This document shows positions 10,760-22,004 of a DNA stretch of 64,000 nucleotides, piece after piece (positions within the stretch are counted from its first letter, which is position 1; each line of letters begins with the position of its first letter). This stretch comes from Cervus elaphus (lineage: Eukaryota > Chordata > Mammalia > Artiodactyla > Cervidae): the NCBI RefSeq assembly GCF_910594005.1, contig NC_057848.1, positions 47,261,616 through 47,325,615 of the forward strand. Reading direction: 5' to 3'. The notes beneath the pieces were generated by a model. The model had not been told where the DNA came from, made no database searches, and was given only the letters and a program-made list of their open reading frames with translations. Both the position numbers and the translations under genes were made by a program.

Positions 10760-11625
10760 AAAAAATAATGTATTTTGAAATGTTTTCAAACCTACAGAAA
10801 AGTTACAAGTGCAGTACAAAGAACTTCCAGATTCCTTTCATCTAGTTTTCTAATGTTAACATTTCACTGTATTTGTGCTCCCTTGCTCTCTTTCTCCCTC
10901 TCCCATCCCCAAACTGACCCAATAATGTTTCTTTTTCCCTTCCAGTCCAGGATTCCCTCCAGGAACATGTGTTGCATTGAGCTGTCATATCGTTCAGGCT
11001 TCTCCATTTTGAATTAGCTCCGTAGTCTTTTCCTATCTTTCATGTCCTTAGAAGTTTTAGAAACTTCTGGTTTTACATGTTGAATGATGACCCACATGTT
11101 TCCTTAGGACTAGACGCAGGCCATGTTTTCTTGGCACAGAACTGATGCTGTGCCCTTCTCAGTGCATCACGTCATAGGGCACACAATGCCAATCTGTTGC
11201 ATCACTGGTACCATTAACCTTCATCACCTGGTCACGTTGGTGCCTGCAGGTTTCTCCACCATAAAGACACTATTTTTTCTCTTGGTAACTAGTATTTTGT
11301 GGGAAGATATTCCTAGATTATGCCAACATCCTATTTCCCATCGATCCTCCACCAGACACCCTTAGCCTCCTGAATCAACCCCTACTTGTCATGGTGGCCA
11401 AATAGTGATTTTCTTTTTAAAAATGTATTTATTTTTAATTGAAGGATAATTTCTTACAGTATTGTGTTGGTTTCTGTCATATATCAAATGAATTAGTCAT
11501 AGGCATACATATGTCCCCTCCCTCTTGAACCTCCCTCCCACCTCCCAGCCCAGTGATTTTCTGTTTCCATCAATCTTTCTACATTTATTAGTTGGCATTC
11601 CACAATAAAGAAGAAAAGGGATTCT
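10760..11625 (-). mobile_element. Old L1 3' UTR, antisense, split by a younger L1 end
   Basis: acaaagaacttccagattcc, aatgttaacatttcactg, ccaggattccctccagg are landmarks of L1M 3' UTRs in antisense. The element resumes after the insertion at 11415-11551. Right limit approximate. Confidence 0.55.
11415..11551 (-). mobile_element. Ruminant L1 3'-end insertion (short)
   Basis: Antisense L1-BT-like tail: poly-T/A-rich start, aattgaaggataatttc, gaattagtcataggc, and the pyrimidine tract cctccctcccacctccc. Exact 11-bp target duplication agtgattttct at 11404-11414 and 11552-11562 fixes both ends. Confidence 0.85.
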
Positions 11626-11639
11626 CCCCTGTTCCAGCT

Positions 11640-12095
11640 ATCTATTGCTGTGTATCAAAATATCCTCAAGCTTAGTAGCTTAAAACAATAATCATTGATC
11701 TAGTTCATGGATGTGCATCCGGGCAAGGTGATATATCAGTGCAGTCAACTGGATCTGGAGGATTCACTTTCAAGATGGCTCACTCACGTGGCTGACAAAT
11801 TGGTACTGACTTTTGGCCACGACCTCAGTTGGTCAGCCTGAACCACTACACAAAGCCTTTCTCTGTGGCTGCTTGTAACATTGTAACTGAGATTCAACAG
11901 CAAGTATCCCAACAGAGTAAGGTGAAAGTGCATGTGGCTTTTTTTCTGATATAACCTCAGAAGTCACAGGGCTTCACTTTCATTGTACTCTCTCAGTTAA
12001 AGAAGTTAAAAGTATCCACCCAGGTTTGAGGGGAGGGGATATAGCATTTACCTCTCAGTGGGAAAATTGTTAATATCACATTGTAAGAACAGCAG
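11640..12095 (-). mobile_element. Ancient mammalian LTR-like repeat, family uncertain
   Basis: cagctatctattgctgtgta, agtagcttaaaacaa, and the distal gtcacagggcttcac and aatatcacattgtaag blocks recall an ERVL/MaLR-class LTR in antisense. Heavily diverged. Confidence 0.45.
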
Positions 12096-12231
12096 GTAGG
12101 ATACAATATATTGTGGTGGCATCTTTGTAAAATAGGCCCCATTCCCATTTATCCATTCATTTATTTATATCAATATGGAAACATGGATTCCAACGTTATA
12201 TAATCACTTATATTATTGATTATAATCCATT

Positions 12232-12474
12232 CAGTCAGTTCAGTCACTCAGTCATGTCTGACTCTTTGTGACCCCATGAACTGCAGCACGCCTGGCTACC
12301 CTGTCCAACTCCTGGAGCTTGTTCAAACTCATGTCCATTGAGTCAGTGATGCCACCCAACCATCTCATCCTCTGTCATCCCCTTCTCCTCCTTCCTTCAA
12401 TCTTTTCCAGCATCAGGGTCTTTTCCAATGAGTCAGTTCTTCACATCAAGTGGCCAAAGGATTGGAGTTTCAGC
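12232..12474 (-). mobile_element. BovB LINE 3' end, antisense
   Basis: tcagtcagttcagtcactc, then ccattgagtcagtgatgcc, ccttctcctccttccttcaa and ccagcatcagggtctttt are the reverse of the BovB 3' end also seen at 1150-1388. The 12-bp duplication ttataatccatt (12220-12231 and 12475-12486) is exact, so this 5'-truncated insertion is well bounded and fairly young. Confidence 0.93.
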
Positions 12475-12486
12475 TTATAATCCATT

Positions 12487-12929
12487 ACTATCATATTTAT
12501 TTTGGTGCTCAAACTGTCCCAGATTTGACTACTGGGAGCCCCTTCCAAGGTGGTAGCTGTATTCTTCTGACAGGTTTCCATTATTTTTTGAGCATTTTCT
12601 TTGGTGGAGGATGGTATATCATAAACCATGGTCTGGTACATGGTGTGCTCATTGCTAATGGGCTGCCATTGCCTTGAGGCCCTTTTATAGACAGAGCCAG
12701 TCTGTAAGAGGGCCTAGAATACATACACACACACATGTACACATAAATACATCTATAACTATTTTTCTATCTCTCTGAGTATAGATGTTAAAAAAAATGG
12801 GCCCATATCAAAACCTCCAACTTCAACTCGGAATCTTGGGGTTCATTCTGGTCTTGCTCCTTTCCATGATTTTTCTCTCTTCTCCAACAGTAAGAAACCT
12901 GGTGTTTATTATCTTCAATATGTAGTTGT
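12487..12929. other. Unassigned DNA
   Basis: No repeat recognised; an impure AC run at about 12722-12745. No exon seen. Confidence 0.4.
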
Positions 12930-13129
12930 ATAGTGTTAGTCACTCAGCCATGTCAGACTCTTTGTGACCCCATGGACTGTAGGCTCCTCTGTCCATGGGA
13001 TTCTGCAGGTAAGAATATTGGAGTGGATTGCCATTCCCTACTCCTGGGGATCTTCCCAGCCCGGGGATTGAACCCCGGTCTCCTGCATTGCAGGCAAATT
13101 CTTTACCATCTGAGCTACAAGGAAGCCCT
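12930..13129 (-). mobile_element. Bov-tA SINE, internal deletion variant
   Basis: agtgttagtcactcagcc, ggactgtaggctcctctgtc, attggagtggattgcc, tttaccatctgagctac. About 15 bp are missing between the first 'ccatgg' and 'ggctcctctg' relative to other copies here. Confidence 0.92.
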
Positions 13130-13640
13130 TCAATACAATCCTCACTTATTTGCTCAGTTAATATAACCGGTCTCCCAATCACACTAGCTTTCTCCTCCAC
13201 CTGCCACCCCTGCACCCTGCCACCAGCATTCTGCATTCTCAGATATCAGCAGGCACATTGCCAATGAGTTTCCATGTGGCATTCTATACTGCTTCAGTAA
13301 GCCATATCTCTGAGCACCAACAGGCACACCTCTAGTGTATCTCTGTGCAGCTCCGTCTTTTCGCCCTTACCATCGCATGTCCTTGGGTGCCCCTGGGCAC
13401 AATACTGACATTCCTATAGCACCTCTTGTCTCCCTCTTGAGTTCTATGTCCTCAGGTACCAGCAGGCATACCACTGATGTATCTCCACATAGCAGCTCTC
13501 TTCACTGCCACTGACCCCTCCAACCTTGGAAGGGAAGATGGAAAGGGAAAGTAAGCAACTGTGTTTTAACCTGATTGAAACTGGCCAGTATGAGGTCCAG
13601 AGTCCTCTGTCTTTGAATAGCCACGCTAGCTCCTTTTTAA
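13130..13640. other. Unassigned C/T-rich DNA
   Basis: Contains four loosely similar segments (caggcacattgccaatg at 13250, caacaggcacacctctagtg at 13318, gggcacaatactgac at 13397, accagcaggcataccact at 13458) each followed by 'tc-tgtgcag/tccacatag', which looks like a decayed ~65-bp tandem repeat. No gene. Confidence 0.4.
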
Positions 13641-13644
13641 TCAT

Positions 13645-13830
13645 TTAAAAATGCAAGCTTGATCTTGTTGTTCCCTTAAAACTTTTGGATGATTTTCTGG
13701 CCCCAAGGCTAAAATCCAAAAATGCTAATATGACCTCCAAGACCCAACATAATTGACAACCTGCCTACTTTTCCAGTATAATTTCTGTTTTGTTTCTCTG
13801 TGTTCAATCAGTTTCCCAGAGCGGAATTTT
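13645..13830 (-). repeat. L2-type LINE fragment, antisense
   Basis: gatcttgttgttccctta, ctaaaatccaaaaatgc, acctccaagacccaac, acctgcctacttttcc correspond to the familiar antisense L2-class pattern. Confidence 0.5.
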
Positions 13831-13834
13831 CCAA

Positions 13835-14505
13835 TCTCCAGCTTGGAGTGTGTAAACCTTGGCTGTCAGTATTTTGGGAACTGAGCCAAGGAAAGGGACT
13901 GGAGGTCTCAATGATCAGAAAGCAGACTTCAACTTAATCCCCATTTTCGGAATGGCATCTCAGTGGGCCCCCAGCTATGCTTGTTTTAAGTGTCTCATCC
14001 TTTCCACAGATGGAGGAAGGGATCTGGGAACTATCTGGTCCTTATAAACATGTTTAATCAATCATCCTGATACCAACTCCATACTTCCACTTTCAGAGAT
14101 ACCTGGTACTTTTAATTCCTGAGCCTTTTGCGGTTTGACATATAAACAGCTGCCTTAGGTTTCAGCTTTCTCTGGTCTGCTTAATCAGTTACTACTCATT
14201 TATCCATTTTCTGGTTTCCACATTTTGTTTGAGGTAGGTAGGAGGTGTGTTGTCTGTTGTAGCTTCTCTTCCTATTTCCTTTGTCCTCATGGTGTTTGGG
14301 CTTTTAGTTCCTTTACTTTTTTTTTCTTGGTGGGTGGGTCTCAGGAAGGAGGTTAATTGCGTGTATTTAATTTGCCAAATTTAACTGAAAGTGGAATTGT
14401 CTTAAATAGTAAACACCTTGGTTCCTTTTAAAGCACATTCCATGAACAAAAATTGGATTTCATAGAATCATGAAATATAATTAGAAACACTTATTCAGTC
14501 CAGTG
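13835..14505. other. Unassigned DNA
   Basis: No repeat or gene that I can support. Open frame 13859-14047 has no recognisable features. Confidence 0.4.
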
Positions 14506-14509
14506 GTTC

Positions 14510-15330
14510 TTTTTTTAAAATAGATTTGATTTTTGAGAGTAGTTTCAGGTTTACAACAAAATTGAGAGGAAGATACAAAATTTTCCCATATACTCCCTAG
14601 CCCCAGATATGCATAGATAGCCTCCCCTGTTATCAACATCCCCCACCAGAGGGGTACATTTGTTACTGTTGATGAATGTATGGTGACACATCATTACCCA
14701 TAGTCTAGAGTTGACCTTAGGGTTGGTTCACTGTTGGTGTTGTACATTCTGTGGGTTTGGTCAAATGTATGACAACATATAGGGTTCCCAGATGGCACTA
14801 GCGGTAAAGAACCCACCTCCCAGTGCAGGAGACATAAGGGATGCAGGTTCTATCCCTGGGTCAGTAAGATCCCCTGGGGGAGGGCACGGCAACCCATGCC
14901 GGTATCTTGCCTGGAGAATCCCATGGACAGAGGAGCCTGGTGGGCTACAGTCCATGGGGTTGCAAAGAGTTGGATATGACTGAAGCTACTTATCACGCAT
15001 GCATGCATGGAGACATATATCCATTATTATAATAGCAGTCAGAGTATTTTCACTACCTTAAAAGTCCTCTGTGCTCTGCTTGTTCATCTGTCTCCACCCC
15101 TGCCTCTGAAGATTTTATCGTCTCCATAGTTTTACCTTTCCAGAATGTCACATAGTTGGAATCATACAGTATGTAGCATTTTCAATTGACTTCTTTCACT
15201 CAGTAATATGTATTTAAGTTTCCTCCATGTCTCTTCATGGCTAGACAGCTCATTTATTTTTAGTGTTGAGCAATATTCCATTGTCTGGATGTACCACTCC
15301 ATGTCTTTTTACCACCAGGTCTCTCTTTTA
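14510..15330 (-). mobile_element. Old L1 3' UTR, antisense, split by Bov-tA
   Basis: gtttcaggtttacaac, ttcccatatactccc, catcattacccatagtctag before the SINE and agaatgtcacatagttgg, atcatacagtatgtagc, gagcaatattccattgtc after it are successive parts of an antisense L1M 3' UTR. Confidence 0.75.
14781..14999 (+). mobile_element. Bov-tA SINE
   Basis: agggttcccagatggcact, tgcaggttctatccctggg, gcctggagaatcccatgg, ccatggggttgcaaagag and a GCAT-repeat tail. Inserted in the L1 3' UTR; flanks gacaacatat and gacatatat are the likely duplication. Confidence 0.92.
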
Positions 15331-15404
15331 TTATCTATTCACCTTCCCTCACCAAATCCCCATGTTTGAAAAGAGTTAAGATTTCCAAAATTGGTCTAGT
15401 CATG

Positions 15405-15465
15405 TTATAGATAAGGAGACTGAGGCCCAGAGAGGAGAGATGATTCATCACAATCTCAAAATGAC
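15405..15465 (-). repeat. MIR SINE, left half, split by ERV
   Basis: ttatagataaggagactgag followed by gcccagagaggagagatgat is antisense MIR core. It stops exactly at the 5' LTR start and resumes at 22925, so the retrovirus landed inside this MIR. Confidence 0.7.
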
Positions 15466-15635
15466 TGATGGGGTTTAGGGCAGGTCACCCCAAGGTGTGT
15501 CACTTTGGCATGCAGATTATTTCGGGCTGAAAACAGTCAAGGACTTTTGACCTCCCCTCTAACTGCCTAAAATAATTTTCATTGAGGACCTGTTCTAGGA
15601 AGGGAGCTATCATCATAGATAACTAGAGAATACAT

Positions 15636-15919
15636 CGGAGAAGGCAATGGTACCCCACTCCAGTACTCTTGCCTGGAGAATCCCATGGACGGAGGAGCCT
15701 GGTAGGCTGCAGTCCATGGGGTCGCTAAGGGTCGGACATGACTGAGCGACTTCCCTTTCCCTTTTCACTTTCATGCATTGGAGAAGGAAATGGCAACCCA
15801 CTCCAGTGTTCTTGCCTGGAGAATCCCGGGGACGGGGAGCCTGGTTGGCTGCCGTCTATGGGGTCGCACAGAGTCGGACACTACGTTGCACAGAAGCGAC
15901 TTAGCAGCAGCAGCAGCAC
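15636..15919 (+). mobile_element. Bov-A2 dimeric SINE
   Basis: Two Bov-A units joined by cactttcatgcattggag (around 15766-15783), ending in agcagcagcagcag. Exact 9-bp duplication agaatacat at 15627-15635 and 15920-15928. Sits in the 5' LTR. Confidence 0.97.
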
Positions 15920-15928
15920 AGAATACAT

Positions 15929-16040
15929 GGCAACCAGCCCCAGCATTGCCTGGAAAATTCCATGGACAGAGGAGCCTGGTGGGCTACAGTCCATGGGATC
16001 GCAAAGAGTTGGACACGGCTGAGTTGGACACGGCTGAGCA
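15929..16040 (+). mobile_element. Bov-A-type SINE fragment
   Basis: gcctggaaaattccatgg, gtgggctacagtccatggg, agttggacacggctgag, the last repeated once more as a 15-bp tandem duplication (ttggacacggctgag at about 16009 and 16024). A partial unit adjacent to the Bov-A2, inside the 5' LTR. Confidence 0.85.
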
Positions 16041-17999
16041 CAACATGACACAGTATGAACTAGGTGTGGTAGACAGGTAAAATCTGCAAAATCTGGTAAA
16101 ATTCTGTGTCCCATTGTTTCTGTATGGCCCAGCAAACATTTGTGTACAAACACTTGCTCTTTTTCATCTTCCTGTGAATTGCCTTCCTTCCCTTTGAAGT
16201 CCCAGACCCTTACCCCGTCTCCTTAGTCCAAGATGACATACACTCTCTTTTACCTGATTGTCATATGAACCTCATAGTCCTATGAAGCCCCCATATGCGC
16301 AAAACTAAATTTTATTTTCTCTTGTTAATCTGTCTTATGTCATTTAAATTATTCAACTGGTCAAAAGAACCAAGAGGGGCAAGGGGAAATGTTCCCCTCT
16401 CCAACAGATTTGGTGTAGTTGGCAGGGTCAACTTTGTTGGCTGGACACTACTTTCTCCAGGCTGCTGCAGCTGAGAGATCCTGGGATGTCTGACAAAAGG
16501 TAAAACTTCATATCATGTCAGTCTCCTGGCTCTCTGTCTGTGGGCTCCGGTGGAAGATAAAGTGGTGAGAGTCTTTTCTCTCTCTAGATTTAGATTAGCA
16601 GGAAAAAATATTTGTTGAACTAGGGTCTTGGGCATAACAACTCTGGTAAATTTGGTAGTCAGAACTCTTGATTTTTATTCATCTATTTCCTGCCAAAGAC
16701 GATTACTCTTTTTGTTTCTGTCTGCTGTGTTGTTTGTCATAAAGAGGAAATACCGTAGGGTAAGAACGCAGGCATAAGCTGTATGGTCCTGCTGTGTGAA
16801 CCGGCCTGACAGACTGCTGAGTTTATGATTCTCACCAGACCGGTGACTATTTAGACAAACTTGGCTGTGGGTCCTCTATGTAAAAACCAGATGAGGTTTT
16901 TTCCTTGCATCTTGTTTCATGTCTTAAGAGCTTGGCTTTGTGACCAGTGAGACTAGTCTCTCTGGCCTCCCCCATCGGGAGGGTATACCTGCCGAGGTGC
17001 ACCTTGGTGGCCAGCTGAATAGACTGGGGTTCTGAGACATGAAGTCACAAGTAGCTCTCTCTGTTTTCTATCCATGCCTGTTCTCAGAGGTGTTTGTCAA
17101 AGAGGATCCTAGTTCCTAAGGGGCCTTCATTGCTTTGTTAGCTCTAGAAAAATCCCATTCCAGTAGTGCCTGCTCAGTGTCACAGATCAGTGGGTTTGTA
17201 CCTGGAGGCATTTCATGTTCCTATGAGAGACTTGAGACACTGTGTGTGCTACATCATCCTTACAGCCTGTGCAACAAAGGTCTTTACTTTCTTAGACTAC
17301 CTTTGGGAGTACACTTTCTGGATATTATGAAGGTTGCATCTTTCTCTCTTGTGAAATGACTTTTGCATCCTTGTTTAAGCCATAAAAAGGCTTATTGATT
17401 TGAGCGGCTAACAAAATTGGCTACATTTTAAAAAGTAAAAGAATTTTGGTAGAGCTGTCATCCTAAACAATTGTCTTATTGGTATAATGGCTAGCCTGAG
17501 AGACTCTTGTAACAAGATGAAAGAACGAGAAAGTAGAACAAAAACCAAAACTCCATAGTCATTGTAAATTCCCTCTTCTTAAAATCAGAACAAAACACAA
17601 AACTCCACAGTCAATGTAAATTACCTCTTCTTAAAATCCAAAGAGTTGAGCACAGCACCTTCCAATCCACCTGTTTACTTTATGTCTAAGAACCATGATC
17701 CCAGAAGTTGTAGATGTCTAACAACAGTAACAACAACAAGAAGCCAAAATCTCACTAAATTTGTTTTACATCCTGGGAACTTGATTTGGCAACTATCAGG
17801 TTAGGTGATCCACAGTATGGCTGGACAAAAATGTGGGTTATATCCCATGCGCAGCTAAGAAAATGTGGGCTAAACTCCATTTGTAGCTAGTGTTTTACCA
17901 AACTGCTGTCAGCCTTGAGGGAAATTACAACCTAAAGTTCTAATGGCCCTTAAGAGGAAGGCTCAAATTAGCTAAGATAATTTTTAAAGTTCATTTAAG

Positions 18000-18122
18000 G
18001 GAATTCCCTGGTGGTCCAGTGGTTAGGACTCCACACTTTCACTGCCAAGGGCCTGGGTTTGATCCCCGGTCAGGGAACTAGGATCCCACAAGCCATGCAG
18101 CATGGCCAAAAAAATAAATAAA
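18000..18122 (+). mobile_element. CHR-type tRNA-Glu SINE, short form
   Basis: ggaattccctggtggtcc, gggcctgggtttgatcccc, tagcatggccaaa-like end and an (aaat)-rich tail. Lies directly before the L1 at 18123. Confidence 0.93.
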
Positions 18123-19255
18123 AATAATGAAACTTAAAAGCTTTTGCACTACAAAGGAAACTATAAGTAAGGTGAAAAGACAGCCGTCAGATTGGGAGAA
18201 AATAACAGCAAATGAAGAAACAGACAAAGGATTAATCTCAAAAATATACAAGCAACTCCTGCAGCTCAATTCCAGAAAAATAAATGACCCAATCAAAAAA
18301 TGGGCCAGAGAACTAAACAGACATTTCTCCAAAGAAGACATACAGATGGCTAACAAACACATGAAAAGGTGCTCAACATCACTCATTATTAGAGAAATGC
18401 AAATCAAAACCACAATGAGGTACCATTACACACCAGTCAGGATGGCTGCTATCCAAAAGTCTACAAGCAATAAATGCTGGAGAGGCTGTGGAGAAAAGGG
18501 AACCCTCTTACACTGTTGGTGGGAATGCAAACTAGTACAACCGCTATGGAAAACAGTGTGGAGATTCCTTAAAAAACTGGAAATAGAACTGCCATATGAC
18601 CCAGCAATCCCACTTCTGGGCATACACACTGAGGAAACCAGATCTGAAAGAGACACGTGCACCCCAATGTTCATCGCAGCACTGTTTATAATAGCCAGGA
18701 CATGGAAGCAACCTAGATGCCCATCAGCAGATGAATGGATAAGGAAGCTGTGGTACATATACACCATGGAATATTACTCAGCCGTCAAAAAGAATTCATT
18801 TGAACCAGTCCTAATGAGATGGATGAAACTGGAGCCCCTTATACAGAGTGAAGTAAGCCAGAAAGATAAAGAACATTACAGCATACTAACACATATATAT
18901 GGAATTTAGAAAGATGGTAACGATAACCCTATATGCAAAACAGAAAAAGAGACACAGAAATACAGAACAGACTTTTGAACTCTGTGGGAGAAGGTGAGGG
19001 TGGGATGTTTCAAAAGAACAGCATGTATACTATCTATGGTGAAACAGATCACCAGTCCAGGTGGGATGCATGAGACAAGTGCTCGGGCCTGGTACACTGG
19101 GAAGACCCAGAGGAATCGGGTGGAGAGGGAGGTGGGAGGGGGGATCGGGATGGGGAATACGTGTAAATCTATGGCTGATTCATATCAATGTATGACAAAA
19201 CCCACTGAAATGTTGTGAAGTAATTAGCCTCCAACTAATAAAAAAATTAAAAAAA
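18123..19255 (+). mobile_element. 5'-truncated ruminant L1, ORF2 C-terminus and 3' UTR
   Basis: The frame 18127-18909 is 260 codons without a stop and is the C-terminal part of L1 ORF2p. It shows the cysteine-rich motif CWRGCGEKGTLLHCWWEC (C-x3-C-x7-H-x4-C), and the EYYSAV and YDPAIPLLG blocks. The 3' UTR includes ggtgggaggggggatcggg and ends in poly-A. No endonuclease or reverse transcriptase domain remains, so it cannot transpose; the long open frame shows it is young. The truncation point lies in the A-rich tail of the preceding CHR SINE. Confidence 0.95.
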
Positions 19256-19261
19256 AAAAAA

Positions 19262-19370
19262 GAATAAACAAAATGAAAAAGAATGTGCATATATGTATAA
19301 CTGAATCACTCTGCTGTACAGCAGAAATTAACACAACATTGCAAGTCAACTATATTTCAATTTTAAAAAA
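19262..19370 (+). mobile_element. Older artiodactyl L1 3' end
   Basis: gtgcatatatgtataactg, actctgctgtacagcag, aattaacacaacattgc, aactatatttcaatttt: a conserved L1 3' terminus of a different, older type than the one directly before it. Confidence 0.75.
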
Positions 19371-20959
19371 TGCTTCATCTTCAAGGAGATTCATGAAAAG
19401 GACTTTTGACATATGCAGGTTTCTCATAAGTTTAAGATCATAAACCTTAAATGGGTAAACATTTCCAAAATTAACAAAAACAAATTGGATTCAGGCAGAA
19501 CAAGTATTAATTACAAGAGACTGAATGAGCTGAGATGGATGATTATAATTTTTTATGACTTTTTGTTAGAAACATTATTGTGTTTTAAAAAATGTTTTGT
19601 TTTTCCAGATGTAAGAAAAATTTTTATCATTCTTCTTAAGCTGTCAACAATTTGGTAAGCTATACCTTTGTCAATAAAGATGAGACATTTACTTTTTCTC
19701 CCTACCTGATCCCTCCAGAATTTTGAAACTTGTAGTAAGTATTTGTATTTTCATAGCAATATAGTTATTTGCATAATTTTCATAAGAATCTATTCTCCTT
19801 GACAAGGGACACAATTAGACATGTGTTAATTAGAAATGTTATATCACCAAGGCTTTGACTGGAAAGTCATATTGGAGACAGACATGCATAGACTCAGATA
19901 TGAGCAGACAGCTTTAAGGAACAAAAATTGACTTTACGGTGCCAATAAAACCCCCTGGAAAAATAGTATGGTACCTTGATTATAGGGTTTTCAGCAGCCT
20001 TACCAGGTGAGAAAGGAGGGTCACTTCCTTGCAGGTATAGGAACCTCAGAATATTTGGGGAATCTTGAGAAGAGAGGATTTCAGCCAAATCTATAGGTAT
20101 TGCAGGCAAGTCTGATAGCAAGTTTATGGCTGGGCTTCCTGGCCTCAAGGGACATTTAAAGGTCAACTTGAGACTCCTTATGAAAAATCCCAGCAAAGAC
20201 GATTTAAAAGAGCCTATATGGTCAATCGCTATTTTTGCCATATTTATGTGAATAATCAGGGCAAGGTGATTGAAATGAGACTTATTTTGCAAAGAAATTA
20301 GTCTTAATTTGGCTAACTTTGGTAAAAAATGGGAGTAATTTTAGAGAGAAAAATTGTTTTAGCAATAAATCTAGTGCTGTTCACTTTTATTTGGTATGGC
20401 AAATTTATCTCTTTTTTAAGGTTTTGTTTTCTACCTGTAAACTGAACTGGATCCTTAAACTCTTCCAGTTTCTTCCAGTACTTCATTACAATTCTCCAAT
20501 GTTTCCAACTTTTTTTCCTCCAGTTTTCCTGACCAAGAATCATTAAGAACTTAAATTGCTCTTTGTGCAAAGCTATTTAAACTAAACTTGGACATCTTGA
20601 TATAAACATCAGAGAAATCACAACAGTTCATGTATAGACAACCTTCATGCCCGTAGCTCTGTGGGCCACTCAGAAAGATCACCAGAGACATTCAAATTGC
20701 AAACCAGAAACATCCAGCCGATTGTCACTGAAACTGAGCAGGGCCTTGTGGGGCTCCTGGACATGGAAGCCTTTCTGTCCCCCTCCAGCCTCCGTGACCT
20801 TCCCTGAGTTCCAAAGGGCAGATTCAAACAGTTGCTAATCAGGGAAGAGGGGGGATGCAAAGACAAGGTGGAGACAGCCAGAAACAATACTGCTGCTTTG
20901 GGGTAGGCTCCACCTCAAGGAATACACAAAATGTCTTTAAGCCCTTTATAGAATTAAAT

Positions 20960-21170
20960 CTTCCCTCAAAGCTCAGTCAGTAAAGAATCTGCCTGCAGTG
21001 CAGGAGACTGGGGTTTGATTCCTGGGTTGGGAAGATCCCCTGGAGAAGGAAATGGCAACCCACTCCAGTCTTCTTGCCTGGAGAATCCCATGGACAGAGG
21101 AGCCTGGAAAGTTACAGTCCGAGGGATTGCAAGAGTCAGACAGGACTTAGCGACTAAACCACCACCACCA
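20960..21170 (+). mobile_element. Bov-tA SINE
   Basis: gctcagtcagtaaagaatc, tggggtttgattcctggg, gcctggagaatcccatgg, cgactaaaccaccaccacc tail. Flanks tagaattaaa / tagcattaaa are a near-exact duplication. Confidence 0.92.
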
Positions 21171-21207
21171 TAGCATTAAAACCCAGCAAATGAAAGATGT
21201 TTTTTCT

Positions 21208-21248
21208 TTTTTCTTTTTTTTTTTCATTTATTTTTATTAGTTGGAGGC
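21208..21248 (-). mobile_element. Very short L1 3'-tail insertion
   Basis: Poly-T followed by catttatttttattagttg and gaggc: the reverse of the last ~25 bp of the L1 at 19225-19255. Flanked by aagatgtttttt on both sides. An extreme 5' truncation. Confidence 0.78.
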
Positions 21249-22004
21249 AAGATGTTTTTTCATATCAGAGAAGACCACCTGAGGCCAAACTAAAAGAACC
21301 AGAGAAGCTCATCAAGAAGATTACCTGAGACAAGATTAAACAAAGCAGGCCCTACACACACCCTAATTTTATCAGCAGCCCAGCCTTTAGCATTTTGCCA
21401 TAAAACTCCTCACCAAACTCTCCTGGGTTGGGACACTTAGTTTTCAAGGGCAGGAGCCCGCTGTGTCCCTCTTTGTCTGGAAAAGCAATAGAGCTATTCT
21501 TTTCTACTTCACCCAAAACTCTGTGTCTGAGATTTGATTCGGCACTGGTGCAGAGAGGCTGAGCTTACAGCATCCTCACTGCCTGCCCTCACTCCATTTG
21601 AAAATGCTTTGATAATAAAAATCTTCTCAACTGGCTGCCTTCAGAACTCAGAAAGAGATTATTGTCTGCTCCAATCGTTAACCATTGTTTTTTCTTTTGT
21701 TTCCATAGAAATGCTTCTTAAACACCTGATTGCTCGCACTAGAGGCCTAACTTTGAGGGCCCATCTGCATCACTGTTTCCTGAAATGAATTGAACTGAAC
21801 CGACCTATCGTTAGGATTAGGAGATTGGTTCAATGAGATGGAACAGTTTATCAACTCAACTTCTGGACTGTAAAACTTCAAGGGAAGTCTCTGAGGAGGA
21901 AATTGATGGGGTTTAGGGCAGGCTGCCCCAAGATGTGTCACTTTGGTATGCAGATTATTTTGAGCTGAAAACTATAAAGGCCCAAAAGACTCAGGAAGAA
22001 CTTT

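Larger units (their letters stand above)
15466..16406 (+). mobile_element. 5' LTR of degenerate endogenous retrovirus
   Basis: Starts tgatggggtttagggcagg and ends ctctccaaca (TG...CA). Aligns by eye over its whole length with 21904-22924: shared blocks include gtgtcactttgg, ggacctgttctaggaaggg, ggtgtggtagacagg, tgtgtcccattgtttctg, and caagaggggcaagggg. Without its two SINE insertions it is about 530 bp. The U3/R/U5 borders are not clear; an aattaaa-like A-rich site near 16300 may be the poly(A) signal region. Confidence 0.82.
20760..21570 (+). mobile_element. Second LTR-like segment inside the ERV
   Basis: Non-SINE parts include gagttccaaagggcagattc, ggtggagacagcc, ccataaaactcctcacc, tctggaaaagcaatagagc (poly(A)-signal-like), and tctgtgtctgagatttgattc, an order typical of a gammaretrovirus-like R/U5. 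It differs from the outer LTRs. Whether it is a nested solo LTR or part of the internal region is open. Left limit is a guess. Confidence 0.35.
16407..21903 (+). mobile_element. ERV internal region, degenerate and interrupted
   Basis: Follows the 5' LTR with gatttggtgtagttggcag, a place where a tRNA primer site is expected; the match to a known tRNA end is not clear. Host-type exons and retroviral gag, pol or env motifs (protease D-S/T-G, RT YxDD, integrase zinc site) are not visible; open frames are short (for example 17135-17359, and minus 19894-20292). It ends in ctctgaggaggaaa, a possible polypurine tract, just before the 3' LTR. CHR, L1 (two), Bov-tA and a short L1 tail interrupt it. Net length without them is roughly 3.7 kb, so the element is probably non-autonomous or heavily deleted. 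Confidence 0.6.

Noticed and set aside
15900..15920. Short AGC trinucleotide run as a coding or expansion repeat
   Set aside because: It is the normal 3' end of Bov-A2.
18078..18413. 111-codon hydrophobic minus-strand frame that looks like a membrane protein
   Set aside because: Antisense shadow of the L1 ORF2 frame; the hydrophobicity follows from the reverse complement of A-rich codons.
19894..20292. 132-codon minus-strand frame as a gene
   Set aside because: It lies in the ERV internal region, on the strand opposite to the LTR orientation, with no recognisable domain or start context.
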